Part shown: piece after piece, positions 7,294-16,700 of the stretch
Numbering within the stretch: position 1 is the stretch's first letter
Layout of the letters: each line of letters starts with the position of its first letter
Assembly (NCBI GenBank): GCA_002685655.1
Contig: NYXM01000168.1
Coordinates: 1-26,884, forward strand
DNA from: Planctomycetaceae bacterium
Lineage (GTDB): Bacteria > Planctomycetota > Planctomycetia > Pirellulales > Pirellulaceae
Direction of reading: 5' to 3'
DNA length: 26,884 bases
The notes under the pieces: generated by a model
Seen by the model: only the letters and a program-made list of their open reading frames with translations
Databases searched by the model: none
Told to the model about the DNA's origin: nothing
Made by a program: the position numbers and the translations under genes

Positions 7294-9752
7294 TGCAGAT
7301 GTACCATTCGGCGGATCAGCCATTCGCCCAACATGAGTCCCACCACCGCGATAAACCACAGCGGAGTGCTCCAAAGTGCGTGGTTTCGCGTTTCGTGTTC
7401 CACGGTTTCGCTCAAAGGCAAGTCGTTGATCATTCGATGGACCTCAGTCAGTTCATAAGCGCGACCGCCAGTCTCTTCGGCGAGCCGTGTTTGCAGGGTC
7501 GCGTCGCGAACTGCCGTGCGGTGTTCCGCGGACGTATCCGTTACTTCAAAGCGGCGTTCCTGATAGTTACCTGTGACGGGATCTTTCACCCGGATACGGT
7601 ACGTACCTGCGGCATACACCGGGATCTGGGCTTCAAAGACGCCGCGGCGCAACATCGGCACGGCGATCACTCGTGTCTCGTCCGGGCTGGAGCCGCGCGA
7701 GGGTAATGTCAATTCGGCGGACAATGCGCGATCGGGTAACCCATCGTCAAGCAACGGTTCATAGTTTTCGTCGTATGCCTCGACGGTAAATGTGACGCGA
7801 TCCTCGACACGATATTCCGGCCGATCGACGCGCGCGACGAACCGCTTATCCGCTCCCAATGCGTGGCTCATTCCGAGCCGGTAGATCAACTGCGACCAGA
7901 ACTGCCGATAGTACAATTCACCGTATTTCCGACGCAGCCGCCACATCTCGTCGCAGGCCAGGTAAACCACTTCGCCCTTGCCGTAACGACGAATCGCGAT
8001 CAGTGGTTGAGGCGTCTTTCCGTCGGCACATTTATCCGTTGGATGCACGGCAAGCGCTTGCGCCTGATCATGCAGTGCCGCCACCGGCTGATACCAGGAC
8101 AGCTTGTCGAGGTTCTGCCACGCCTTGATGTTCTCGGCATCGCTCTTGCCGAGGTTCATGAACGGATGCAAGGCAGCTTGGGGTGTCAGTCGCAACGCGA
8201 ATTCACGCTCGTCACGCATCTGGGTATCGCGCTCGACGATCACGGGCAACATGTCGGCCAGCGCCGTACCACGCAATTCACGCGGACCGAAGCGAGGGCC
8301 ACTGATCACGACCAGTCCGCCGCCCATTGTCCCCACAAACTCCTTCACCATTTCGCAGAAACGCGGTGACAGCGATGCACCAGGCATGTCGCCCAAAAAA
8401 ATGACGTCGTTGGCAAAGAACTCACTCCGTTTGGGAGTTAGCGTCGGCAGGAACAGCACGTTCGCCTGGCGGACACGCGGGTCGGAAGAACTCAGGTAGG
8501 TCCGAAAGCCGTTCATACCAACCAGCCGGTCGCGATGGAAGACCTCCTTGACAAATCGCCATTCCCAAGACGGCTCGTTGGCAACGTACATCAGCCGCAG
8601 GTAATCGTCGATAATGGTGATTTGACGCATCGAGCGATTGTTGTCGTCGACGATTTCGCCGTCCTGCGGTTCCACTTCGGCCACAAACTCGAATTGCCCA
8701 GCTTCCTGTGGAGTGAACGGGAAATCGACGCCTTGGACCGTGGAACCGAGCGTCACGTCCCGCTGGCCGATCTGAATCACCTCGCCGGCCATCGCGGCGG
8801 TTCCGCTGAGCGGGTGCGCCGTCACCGAAACGCGCACGACGCGATCTTGCATCCCCGATTGACGCAATTTAACAAACAACGTCGTGCGTTCCGCTTTCTT
8901 CATTTTGGGGTCAGTCTGCAATTCAACCGACAAATCGACGGCCTCCTTCGCGCCCAAGCCGACCGTGAACAATGGTGCGCCGATCGCCTTGGCTGGCGAC
9001 CGTTCGTCACCCAGTGGCGTCAGCCCCGAGTTATTTGCGAAGTCGCTGAACATCACTGCCGCAGCCAAGTTCCCAGCGCCGGATTGATCTCGAACATCCA
9101 CCAATGCTTCGCCAAGCGCCGTTACCTGGCCGGTTGCCGTAAGTTGTTCGGCAAGCTTGCGTGAATCGAGTGCACTTCCGTCGTCAGTCGCACCGATCCG
9201 TCTCAGTTGGCTTGTCGAATTTCCATCGAAAATAAATGCTTCCAGTCGGCAGGCGTCGTCCTGCTGCAATCGGTCGATGACGTTTCGATCTTCGCTACGC
9301 AGTAAAGCCCGAAGGTAATCCAGTCGCGATGCGGGCGGTTGATCCGTCGACACATCGTCACGCGCCGCGGTTCGCCCGGTCACCTGAGCCAAAGCTTCGC
9401 GTTCCGCATCGGTCCAACGATCCTGGATCGTCATGCTGTCCGTGCCGTCGAAGAGCAGGTACACGACAGGTTGGCGGACGCGCGCGGCCGTGATTCGTAA
9501 CGCCGGTCCCGCCAATGTGAGAAACAACATCGCCAGCAAGAGGCCACGACCGAAGCCCAGCATCGTGCGTGCGAATCCGGAACCTCGGATCTGAAAACGG
9601 CGGTAGAAGACGATCGCGGTGATAAACATCGCCACAACACCAAAGCACACCCAAAACAGCCTCTGTTCGGCCCAAGGCGCGGACAAGTAGACCTCGATCG
9701 ATTCAATCGACGTTACGTCGTTCAGGCCAAGCAGCCAACCAAGGAATCTCAT
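7290..9752 (-). CDS. Membrane vWA protein with glutamine-amidotransferase-like region
   Basis: An 820-residue membrane protein. Two N-terminal TM helices (about 31-49 and 66-84) are followed by a vWA-like domain starting near residue 96. Its metal-site motif is D-G-T-D-S (102-106), so Thr replaces the usual middle Ser of DxSxS. Around residues 400-520 is a Rossmann-like region (VIFLGDMPG, GGGLVVISGPRFGP) like those called class I glutamine amidotransferase-like, but without the GxCxG nucleophile Cys. A beta-sandwich (about 650-770) precedes a final TM helix near 794-812. The start at 9752 is 9 nt after the BatA-like stop, and the end overlaps the next start as ATGA. Such proteins commonly neighbour MoxR and BatA-like genes. 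A structural or regulatory role is likelier than catalysis. Confidence 0.87.
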   Translation of the reverse strand: MRFLGWLLGLNDVTSIESIEVYLSAPWAEQRLFWVCFGVVAMFITAIVFYRRFQIRGSGFARTMLGFGRGLLLAMLFLTLAGPALRITAARVRQPVVYLLFDGTDSMTIQDRWTDAEREALAQVTGRTAARDDVSTDQPPASRLDYLRALLRSEDRNVIDRLQQDDACRLEAFIFDGNSTSQLRRIGATDDGSALDSRKLAEQLTATGQVTALGEALVDVRDQSGAGNLAAAVMFSDFANNSGLTPLGDERSPAKAIGAPLFTVGLGAKEAVDLSVELQTDPKMKKAERTTLFVKLRQSGMQDRVVRVSVTAHPLSGTAAMAGEVIQIGQRDVTLGSTVQGVDFPFTPQEAGQFEFVAEVEPQDGEIVDDNNRSMRQITIIDDYLRLMYVANEPSWEWRFVKEVFHRDRLVGMNGFRTYLSSSDPRVRQANVLFLPTLTPKRSEFFANDVIFLGDMPGASLSPRFCEMVKEFVGTMGGGLVVISGPRFGPRELRGTALADMLPVIVERDTQMRDEREFALRLTPQAALHPFMNLGKSDAENIKAWQNLDKLSWYQPVAALHDQAQALAVHPTDKCADGKTPQPLIAIRRYGKGEVVYLACDEMWRLRRKYGELYYRQFWSQLIYRLGMSHALGADKRFVARVDRPEYRVEDRVTFTVEAYDENYEPLLDDGLPDRALSAELTLPSRGSSPDETRVIAVPMLRRGVFEAQIPVYAAGTYRIRVKDPVTGNYQERRFEVTDTSAEHRTAVRDATLQTRLAEETGGRAYELTEVHRMINDLPLSETVEHETRNHALWSTPLWFIAVVGLMLGEWLIRRMVHLQ

Positions 9753-9761
9753 TCGTACGGC

Positions 9762-12281
9762 TCAGGGCGGTAAAGAGGGTAAAGTGGACGGTGTTGCGGA
9801 TGGGGCACGGCGGGCAAATAGGACGGGCAACACCAACACCGCGACTTCGCAGGCCAACAGAATCAGCACCGCGAAGATCAACCACCACCAGCTGTCCTGG
9901 CCACGCGTTTGGGCACCCGCCAAATTGATCGGCTCGCCTTCGGCCAGCAGGGTCAATCGAGGATGTTCTGCCAACTCGGCTTGCTGTGCGTCAGTTAGTG
10001 GTCGTAAATCGGACTCGCTGGCGGGGCCGTTGACGGTCACGGCAAGTTCCCAATCGGGATCATCGTCTTCACGGCCCGTTGTTTCATCACGCTTCCGTGC
10101 AGCGATCCTGTATAGACCGCGTTGCAACGGATTGCCGACTGTCACACCCAGTTGGTCACGACGAATGAATCCGATGTCCAGCGATTCCGGAATTCCCTCG
10201 CGCGACGGTCGCGTCAGCGAGACGGCGATGGCCCGGTCGTTCGTAACCAGCGGTAGCGCGATCTGCTGAGGCGAATCGTAGTTACGCTGCGGCAACGTCG
10301 ATTCGATCATGCTCCGCAACAACCGATCAAACAACACCATTGCATTGGTCTGGGCAATGGTGTTCCAATTTGACAGCAAGCCGCTCGAAACAAACACAAC
10401 GTGGCCTCGACCAATTGAACGTTCAACCAGGTAGGCCGTGTGATCAGCGTCGGTGAATCGCGCGAGCACCCGTGGTAGACCGGCCGTTGCAGTACTTTCC
10501 AGCCAACGCTGATATTCTTCCGGAACAGCGGGAACTTGATCTTCGTCCTGTGCTACCGTGGGACTTTCCCAAAGCAGCCAACGTTGGCTTGCGTCCGATG
10601 TTGGCGGGTCATCGGTTGGTGGTTTCGAACCGTCGCGCTCCGACGGCCGAGGGTACGTTGTCCGCAAACGGTCCATTTCGGCCATCCTGACCCGTTCAAC
10701 CAATTCGTCGGACACGTCGGCAACCACCGCCTGAAAGAAGAACGGCTCAGAATACAAATCACGCAACTCGCTTTCCGAGATTCCGGCTAGCCGAAAAAAC
10801 GGGTGCGATTCTAGATTCTCCGTCGCCAGGAAAAACGGTTTGAGCGGTCCGCCTGACTGTTCCGGCAGAGTACCCAACGGCTGATTCAAAAGGGGTGCGG
10901 GTAAAATCCCTTCGGCATTCTGCCATGCTGCACTGGTCCAGGCGGAAGGGTTGAAACTGCCACCTGCTGCAATCACGAGTTGGCCACCCTGTTGCACATA
11001 CTCGCGAAGCAGTCCGACTTTGGTGCCTGGATCGGCAATACCGGCCACCACCACCAGCCGCGCATCGGCCAGCAGGTCGCGGTCTAGCTGGCTGATGCTC
11101 CGGTGTCGTACACGAATCAAGTGACTTTGGTTCTCGCGAGTTCCAAACGACGGGGCCAGCAACTTGCGCAGATGTCGCGTTTCGCCGATCCGATTGATTG
11201 CGACATCTTCGGTTTCGTTGTTGAACTGATCGACAAAGACGACCGGCAAGGAAGTCACGACGGGGACAACTAGATGGCGCTGGTCGTCGGCCGGCAGGCG
11301 ATCTGGGGTCAGTGTAACGCGAACTGGTACGAAGGCGGGGCGACCCGGTTCGGGATGGTGCTTCCCAAATATGTGTTCAAAGGCAATTTCGCGTCGGCCA
11401 AGTCCAGGCTCGACGTTGACCGCTTTTGCAGTCACTTCCACATCGTCGACAAACAGCGAAACCAGCACATCTTCGCGCGGCGATTCGCCCTGATGCTCCA
11501 CTTCCACCAGGATCGTCGTGGGCGTTTCGACGTCCGCCAGCCCATCTTGCACTCGCAGCGATGCGATCCAGCTGTTTTCGCGAACGTCGGGCGCGACGTT
11601 GACGATCTGCATGGGCGGCATCGTGGGATCGGCGGCGATGTTCTGCAAGTCATTCCAAACGCCACGCTGCTGATCGGTGAAAAAGACGACTCGCTTTGCC
11701 AGGTTTGGTGCGGCCTGACTGGCTCGCTGCGCTTCGTTCACGGCCCTGCGAAAGCTGACGGCGCGGTCGACCACTTCGATCCGGTCGAGCGCCGCCAAAG
11801 CGTGCTCCCGTGATGCGTGCGGATCGACACTCGATTCCCGCTGGCTACCTGCCAGCGGAACCAACGAAATCAAACTGCCTTGTGGCAAGCGATCGATGAA
11901 GCGTCGAGCTTGTTGGCGGGTACGGTCGAGCAGATTTCCCTCCAAATGCTGATAGCCGGTGCTGAGGCTGTTGTCGATGACAAGCACCACATGAAGTGGT
12001 TGCGTGCCATTGAATTCGGAATCACCTTCGGACAGAAACGGTTGAGCCAGCGCCAAACCAAACAGCAACACGGCGGCGGTTCTCAGCAGCAGGAGAATCA
12101 AGTCCCGTAACTGCAGTATACGACGATTGCGCTTCACAGCTTGCAGCAAGAACTCCATCGCGGCCCAATGCACAACGCGAAAACGACGACGATTGAGCAG
12201 ATGGATGATCAAGGGACCAGTGGCGAAGATCGCTCCCGCGATAGCGAATTGCCAGATGGAAAATGAAGGAAGCAGGTTCAT
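9762..12281 (-). CDS. BatA-type membrane vWA-domain protein
   Basis: An 839-residue protein. The start at 12281 (MNLLPSFSIWQ) is chosen because the BatA / aerotolerance N-terminal module begins exactly there: TM1 (about 10-28), a basic cytoplasmic loop (NRRRF...HWAAMEFLL) and TM2 (about 60-80). An upstream in-frame extension to 12506 would overlap the preceding gene and has no domain match. A vWA domain follows, with an intact metal-site motif DNSLS (103-107). The long middle contains a beta-rich segment and a Rossmann-like segment (LVVVAGIADPG, GGQLVIAAGGSF). A last TM helix lies at about 798-822, followed by a short Pro/Ser-rich tail. The vWA domain is a plausible client or partner of the MoxR ATPase in the same unit. 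It follows the squalene-cyclase-like gene by 70 bp and has no clear Shine-Dalgarno sequence. Confidence 0.9.
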   Translation of the reverse strand: MNLLPSFSIWQFAIAGAIFATGPLIIHLLNRRRFRVVHWAAMEFLLQAVKRNRRILQLRDLILLLLRTAAVLLFGLALAQPFLSEGDSEFNGTQPLHVVLVIDNSLSTGYQHLEGNLLDRTRQQARRFIDRLPQGSLISLVPLAGSQRESSVDPHASREHALAALDRIEVVDRAVSFRRAVNEAQRASQAAPNLAKRVVFFTDQQRGVWNDLQNIAADPTMPPMQIVNVAPDVRENSWIASLRVQDGLADVETPTTILVEVEHQGESPREDVLVSLFVDDVEVTAKAVNVEPGLGRREIAFEHIFGKHHPEPGRPAFVPVRVTLTPDRLPADDQRHLVVPVVTSLPVVFVDQFNNETEDVAINRIGETRHLRKLLAPSFGTRENQSHLIRVRHRSISQLDRDLLADARLVVVAGIADPGTKVGLLREYVQQGGQLVIAAGGSFNPSAWTSAAWQNAEGILPAPLLNQPLGTLPEQSGGPLKPFFLATENLESHPFFRLAGISESELRDLYSEPFFFQAVVADVSDELVERVRMAEMDRLRTTYPRPSERDGSKPPTDDPPTSDASQRWLLWESPTVAQDEDQVPAVPEEYQRWLESTATAGLPRVLARFTDADHTAYLVERSIGRGHVVFVSSGLLSNWNTIAQTNAMVLFDRLLRSMIESTLPQRNYDSPQQIALPLVTNDRAIAVSLTRPSREGIPESLDIGFIRRDQLGVTVGNPLQRGLYRIAARKRDETTGREDDDPDWELAVTVNGPASESDLRPLTDAQQAELAEHPRLTLLAEGEPINLAGAQTRGQDSWWWLIFAVLILLACEVAVLVLPVLFARRAPSATPSTLPSLPP

Positions 12282-12351
12282 AGCGAGCAAGGACAGTTGC
12301 GGGCGGAAAGATGCAATGGACGATGAAACTGGGGCGATACCAAGAAGTGAA

Positions 12352-13506
12352 TCAAGGACCACTGGCCGTACTAAACTGTCGACGCAGGCTTTCGATTTTA
12401 CCTTCCTGCAGAATCGGTAAATAGCGATTGGGAATTGCCAACAGGAAGCAGGCCACCGATGTCCCAAACAGTTCGCCGGGTCGACCGCCAACTTTTCCGC
12501 CACCATTGGCGCCGTTGTCGGTCCAAGATCCGTTCAGCGCGGGCTTGTTTCCGTTGTCCTGTGTGGCGACCAGATAATCGCGCAAACGAGGATACTGTTC
12601 CTCCCAGTCTTCGCCACCCACTTGATAAAGGGCTTGGCCAACGTAATACGACGTGTACGCATCGAACGGTAAGGTTCGCGACTTCGGCTTGGGCAACTGG
12701 GAGATCGCCGCAGCAATCACGTCCATATTCTTGCGAATCCTCCAATCGTCGTACTGACCGAATTCCTGCAGGCAAACGACGCCGGCGGCAGCCATCGCAA
12801 TCGTGCCACCCCCCCCGCCCTTGGTGTATGTGAACTGCCCTGGCAACTGAATCTGATCCGATTCCGGCGCGTTGCGGCGACCATTCTGTGGAGCGTAGTG
12901 GCCGCGGACGCTGCGGATTGCCAAATCGATCACCTCGTTGGGAACTTCCAGACCGCTATCGACCGCGCTGCGCAGCGCCTTGGCCTGCATCACAACCAGA
13001 CTCAAGTCATGTCCACGCGCCTGGCGCTGGGCGCGGTAGTCCCAGCCCCCGTCCTCACTTTGCGTGTTCGCAATCAAACGCAGTGCTTTGTCAAGCGTCT
13101 TGTTCAGGCGACGCTCCTTCGTCGACGTCATCCCGTTTGCTTGACCCAACACAAATGTCGCCAACCCGTGGTTGTACATATCCCGCTGTGAATTCGAAAT
13201 GTTCAACAACCCCGACGGCTTGGCGCGATCAATCACATAATCCAAGGCCCGCTTGACGGTTGGACCATGCCGGCCTCGACCGGGCTGATGTCCTGCGGCC
13301 ATGAACGCCAAGGCACCCATACCAACAAGCCCTAGGTCGTTGGATGTCCAGTTACCCTCGGGGCCTTGATTGTCTGCGAGCCACTGCAGGCCACGTTCCA
13401 GCGCCTGTTCGCTTTCTGGTGTCGTTTCCCAATCACCTTCGGCGTGTACCGGACAAACCAGGGCCAGCAGACAACATACGGCAATCAACGATGTCCGACT
13501 AAGCAT
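12352..13506 (-). CDS. Secreted squalene-cyclase/prenyltransferase-like alpha/alpha-barrel protein
   Basis: A 384-residue protein with a signal peptide (residues 1-22, ending VCPVHA) and prenyltransferase/squalene-oxidase-type repeats, for example ALERGLQWLADNQGPEGNW (35-53) and the NTQSEDGGWDY segment (147-157). These repeats build an alpha/alpha barrel. The DxDD motif of class II terpene cyclases is absent and the length is roughly half that of a true hopene cyclase, so terpene cyclisation is unlikely. A secreted scaffold or binding role is more plausible. It is the first gene of the MoxR unit, after a 205-bp gap. A Gly5 run at residues 230-234 is encoded by an eight-base homopolymer (C8 on the plus strand, 12809-12816), a potential slippage site. 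Similar proteins occur beside vWA/MoxR genes in planctomycetes (recalled, not searched). Confidence 0.85.
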   Translation of the reverse strand: MLSRTSLIAVCCLLALVCPVHAEGDWETTPESEQALERGLQWLADNQGPEGNWTSNDLGLVGMGALAFMAAGHQPGRGRHGPTVKRALDYVIDRAKPSGLLNISNSQRDMYNHGLATFVLGQANGMTSTKERRLNKTLDKALRLIANTQSEDGGWDYRAQRQARGHDLSLVVMQAKALRSAVDSGLEVPNEVIDLAIRSVRGHYAPQNGRRNAPESDQIQLPGQFTYTKGGGGGTIAMAAAGVVCLQEFGQYDDWRIRKNMDVIAAAISQLPKPKSRTLPFDAYTSYYVGQALYQVGGEDWEEQYPRLRDYLVATQDNGNKPALNGSWTDNGANGGGKVGGRPGELFGTSVACFLLAIPNRYLPILQEGKIESLRRQFSTASGP

Positions 13507-13711
13507 AGATGTTCCGAAGATGTGGGAGGTTCAGCCGACTGCAGGAACGGAAAGAGCCCGTTTCTCGTACGTTTTGCAACGGTGAGTTGCGGTTTTGGTG
13601 GGCGTCTTTATTCTACCCACCGCCGTGACACAATGCACGCGGAGAGGCGTTGAAATCCTGTAGGACGGAACTCGACAAACTCACAGCCAATCCCTTTTCA
13701 TGGAATTAGGG
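13507..13711 (-). promoter_or_regulatory. 205-bp intergenic region likely to carry the promoter of the MoxR/vWA unit
   Basis: This is the largest gap within the minus-strand block 203-20533 and precedes the six-gene MoxR unit, so a promoter is expected. On the minus strand a TAGAAT hexamer (plus-strand 13610-13615) resembles a -10 box and lies about 104 nt before the start codon, but no good -35 box is seen at the usual distance. A weak hairpin (GCAAC, 5-nt loop, GTTGC) lies at 13576-13590. No gene is seen in this gap. Confidence 0.3.
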
Positions 13712-16700
13712 CTAGAAAACCAAGTCCAGTTGCTTCCAGGCCACCAAGACCGGTTTATTGCCGCTGCCGAACCGAGCGTGGACAGTCAACCATCCGGTTT
13801 CTCCAGCAGCACCTTGAAGATCGACATCGATGGTCTTCCAAGGTGTGGTGTGTGATTTTGGCGTAATCTCAGTCTGCCAGATCGTGACGCCTTGAAAACG
13901 CACTTCGATTTGACCGGGCCGTTTCACTTCGCTGCCAAACATCAATCGTAATCGTGGGTGGGCACCTAGAGGTAGATCTACAGAACGACCCAGGATGAGC
14001 GGAATCCCTGCTCGAGTTGCCAACGAAAGCACCTCTTTTTCGCCGTGCACTTCCGCCGCGATTCCCGTACCCTTGGCCGGGATGCCACGGAGCAACGTCC
14101 AATCGGGTAACCGCTCATGCAGCGCCCGATGCAGATCGTCAGGCAGCTGTCTTTGCCAGGGATCATCCTTGGTGATGGTCGTCGATTGCGCAGCGGGAGC
14201 TGCTGTGGGCGCCAGTTGAATCACGTCGCGGAAGGCATCTTTCGGCCCGCGTCCAAAAAACGTCCACACTTGGCCCTCAATAACGATCATCGGTCCAAGT
14301 CGTGGGTCAGGATCCTCGAGCCCGATCAGCCGAGTTGAATGCGTTTCTTCTCCTGTCCTGCCATCCAACCACACAAGTTCGGGAACGAATTCCGACTTCT
14401 TTCCATCAACCGGATGACGACGTACGACAAGGATCCCGTGTTCACCGCCACAAAGATGGCCATGCAACAGCGGCTCTATCGGACGCAGCCAGCGTGTTTC
14501 GCCCGTTGCCGGATCCAGCCCAAGCAACCGTTGGTGGCCATGCGCAATTAGGCACCCACCAGAAATTCCCAACAACCGTCCGAGATCAGGCAGCGTACGT
14601 GACCAATACAGATCGCCCGTTTCAGCGTCCAGGCATTGTAAGGCGCGCACACCGGGTTCGGTGACGTAGATCCGGTCGCCGTGCCGAGAGACGTTTCCAG
14701 CGACCGCCGTGTGGGCCGTGTCGCTGAAGACCAATGGTGGCGAAAACGTTTGCGTGACCCAGTCGGGCTGTTCATCCGGCGGCAGCAGAATCTGCCGACT
14801 GACCCACCGCAACTGGCCGTCCGCGTCGCAACTGACAACGACGCCACCCAACACGGCCACCATCCCGTCGTGTGTCGTCTGGACTTCGCAAACCTGGCGG
14901 CGCTGCCAAGCGTTACTAACCGTCACTAGATCGCGTTCATGCCAGATCGTGCCGGTTTCCGGATCGAGCACCGTGAACCGTACAACCGATTCCAGCTGCC
15001 CGGTGCGAGCCATCGTCAAGCAGGCCAGGTGATCTTGGATGACCATCGGATCTGAGATAATGTCGATATTCTGGCGGTGGATGGCGTTCCAAATTGGTTG
15101 GCCCTTCGACTTGTCAAGACAGACCAGCGACGTGGTGTCGCCGTACAATTGCCGAGCGTAAATCCGGTCACCGTGTAACACCGGTCGCATCGCGGTCAAA
15201 GACCATTCATGGGCTCGTCGCACGCGACCAGACAACGGTGAACTCTGCCAAACTCGGGTGCCAGATTTCCGGTCGTACGCCGCGACTTGAAACCGATTGC
15301 TGACGTACATCCGCTGGTTGTCTAACGACACAGCCAACTGTCGATTCGCCCAGTCGATCTTGAAAACGCTAACGTTTCCGTTCAAGACGCGATTCGTTTC
15401 TTGTCCCACCGAGCCATCCAGCCGCGCGCGTTTGTGGACGACGAACTCAGTCGGCGCCGCAGTCAGCATATGCGGGCCGGCAAAGCCGTTCGGCTTGAAG
15501 CGAACTGTATCCGATCCCAATTCCACACGACGGTTGGCCTGAATTGCCTTTATCTCTTCAATCTTGAGCTGAATGTCGCCAAGTCGCGGTGGCAGCGTTT
15601 CGCCCGCCGTCTCACTTCCCAACATGATCTTGGCCATGGTCACGCGCGAACCCAAATCCGTGCCGTCGATTGGATTGGAGACTTCCGACGCACGGCGGTA
15701 GTGCCACAACGCGGACTCAAACCAACCGCCCGAAAGTGCGCGATCACCCAGCCACGCATGTGCCTTCGATACGGCCGTCGTGCCGGGAAACTGCAGGGTA
15801 ACCAGAGCCACACCGCTAGCATCATGCTCCGCCACTTGTTCACGCAACCGGAGGTCCGCCAGCGCTGCCTGTTGCGCGGCAACGGCAGTTCGCAACTGAG
15901 GGTAACGCCGGTCGGCCATCGTCATCAAAACGGGAAGCGAGGCCAGCAATCGATCGTCACGCTCATCGACCGCCACACCGGGCAAGTCTCGCGGATTTAG
16001 CGTGGCGATCATTCGCGCCGCATCGTCAAATGCTTCGCTATCAAGCAACGCCAGCAGCTCGGCAGAGACGTTGTAGACATCCTTGCTCTGGTGTTCGATG
16101 AGCATACTGCGCCAGGTCTCTGGCAAACGTGTGAGTAGATCTTCGTTGAGACCCTCGGGCGTGCGTTTCGCGGCTGCCATCTCGGCCCATTCGAACAACG
16201 GTACTTTCGCTTGCAGGTGATAGAAGCGAAGTTGCCGGCAAAACTGAGCTGTCGTCGACCAATCACCAGCATAGACCAATTGCACGAGTTCCTCGCCAAT
16301 GGCCTGCGGATGGAACACGTCGAAGTGTCGGATGGTCTTCACTGGCCAGCGCATCAACGCCGCACGGATCGTCGAAAACGCGCTCCCGTCGTGCTTCTCT
16401 GCCTGTGCCAATCCGAGCCGATGATATCGATCAACCCATGTTTGCAACCGTTGCTGATTGTCGTACAGATCCGCCAGCAGCGCCGCCTGATCAAGCAGCC
16501 GCAGTTGCTCGTTCATAGGCAACTCGCGCGCCTCCGCATCGTCCAACAACAGATCGATCAAGGCGATGCCCAGCGGTGCTGCACAGCCCGTCGCCAAAGT
16601 CTGCACGGCGGCGGCCCGACGCCATGCATTGAGCGAACTGCCCGATGGTTGAAATTCGGTCGTCCTGGCAATCCACGAGGCGATGTCCTTTGGTGCCTGG

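Noticed and set aside
12282..12506. Longer N-terminus for the BatA-like protein
   Set aside because: The extension lies largely within the preceding gene and lacks the conserved module, which begins exactly at the ATG at 12281.
12352..13506. Functional squalene-hopene cyclase
   Set aside because: The DxDD motif is absent, the length is about half, and the protein has a signal peptide.
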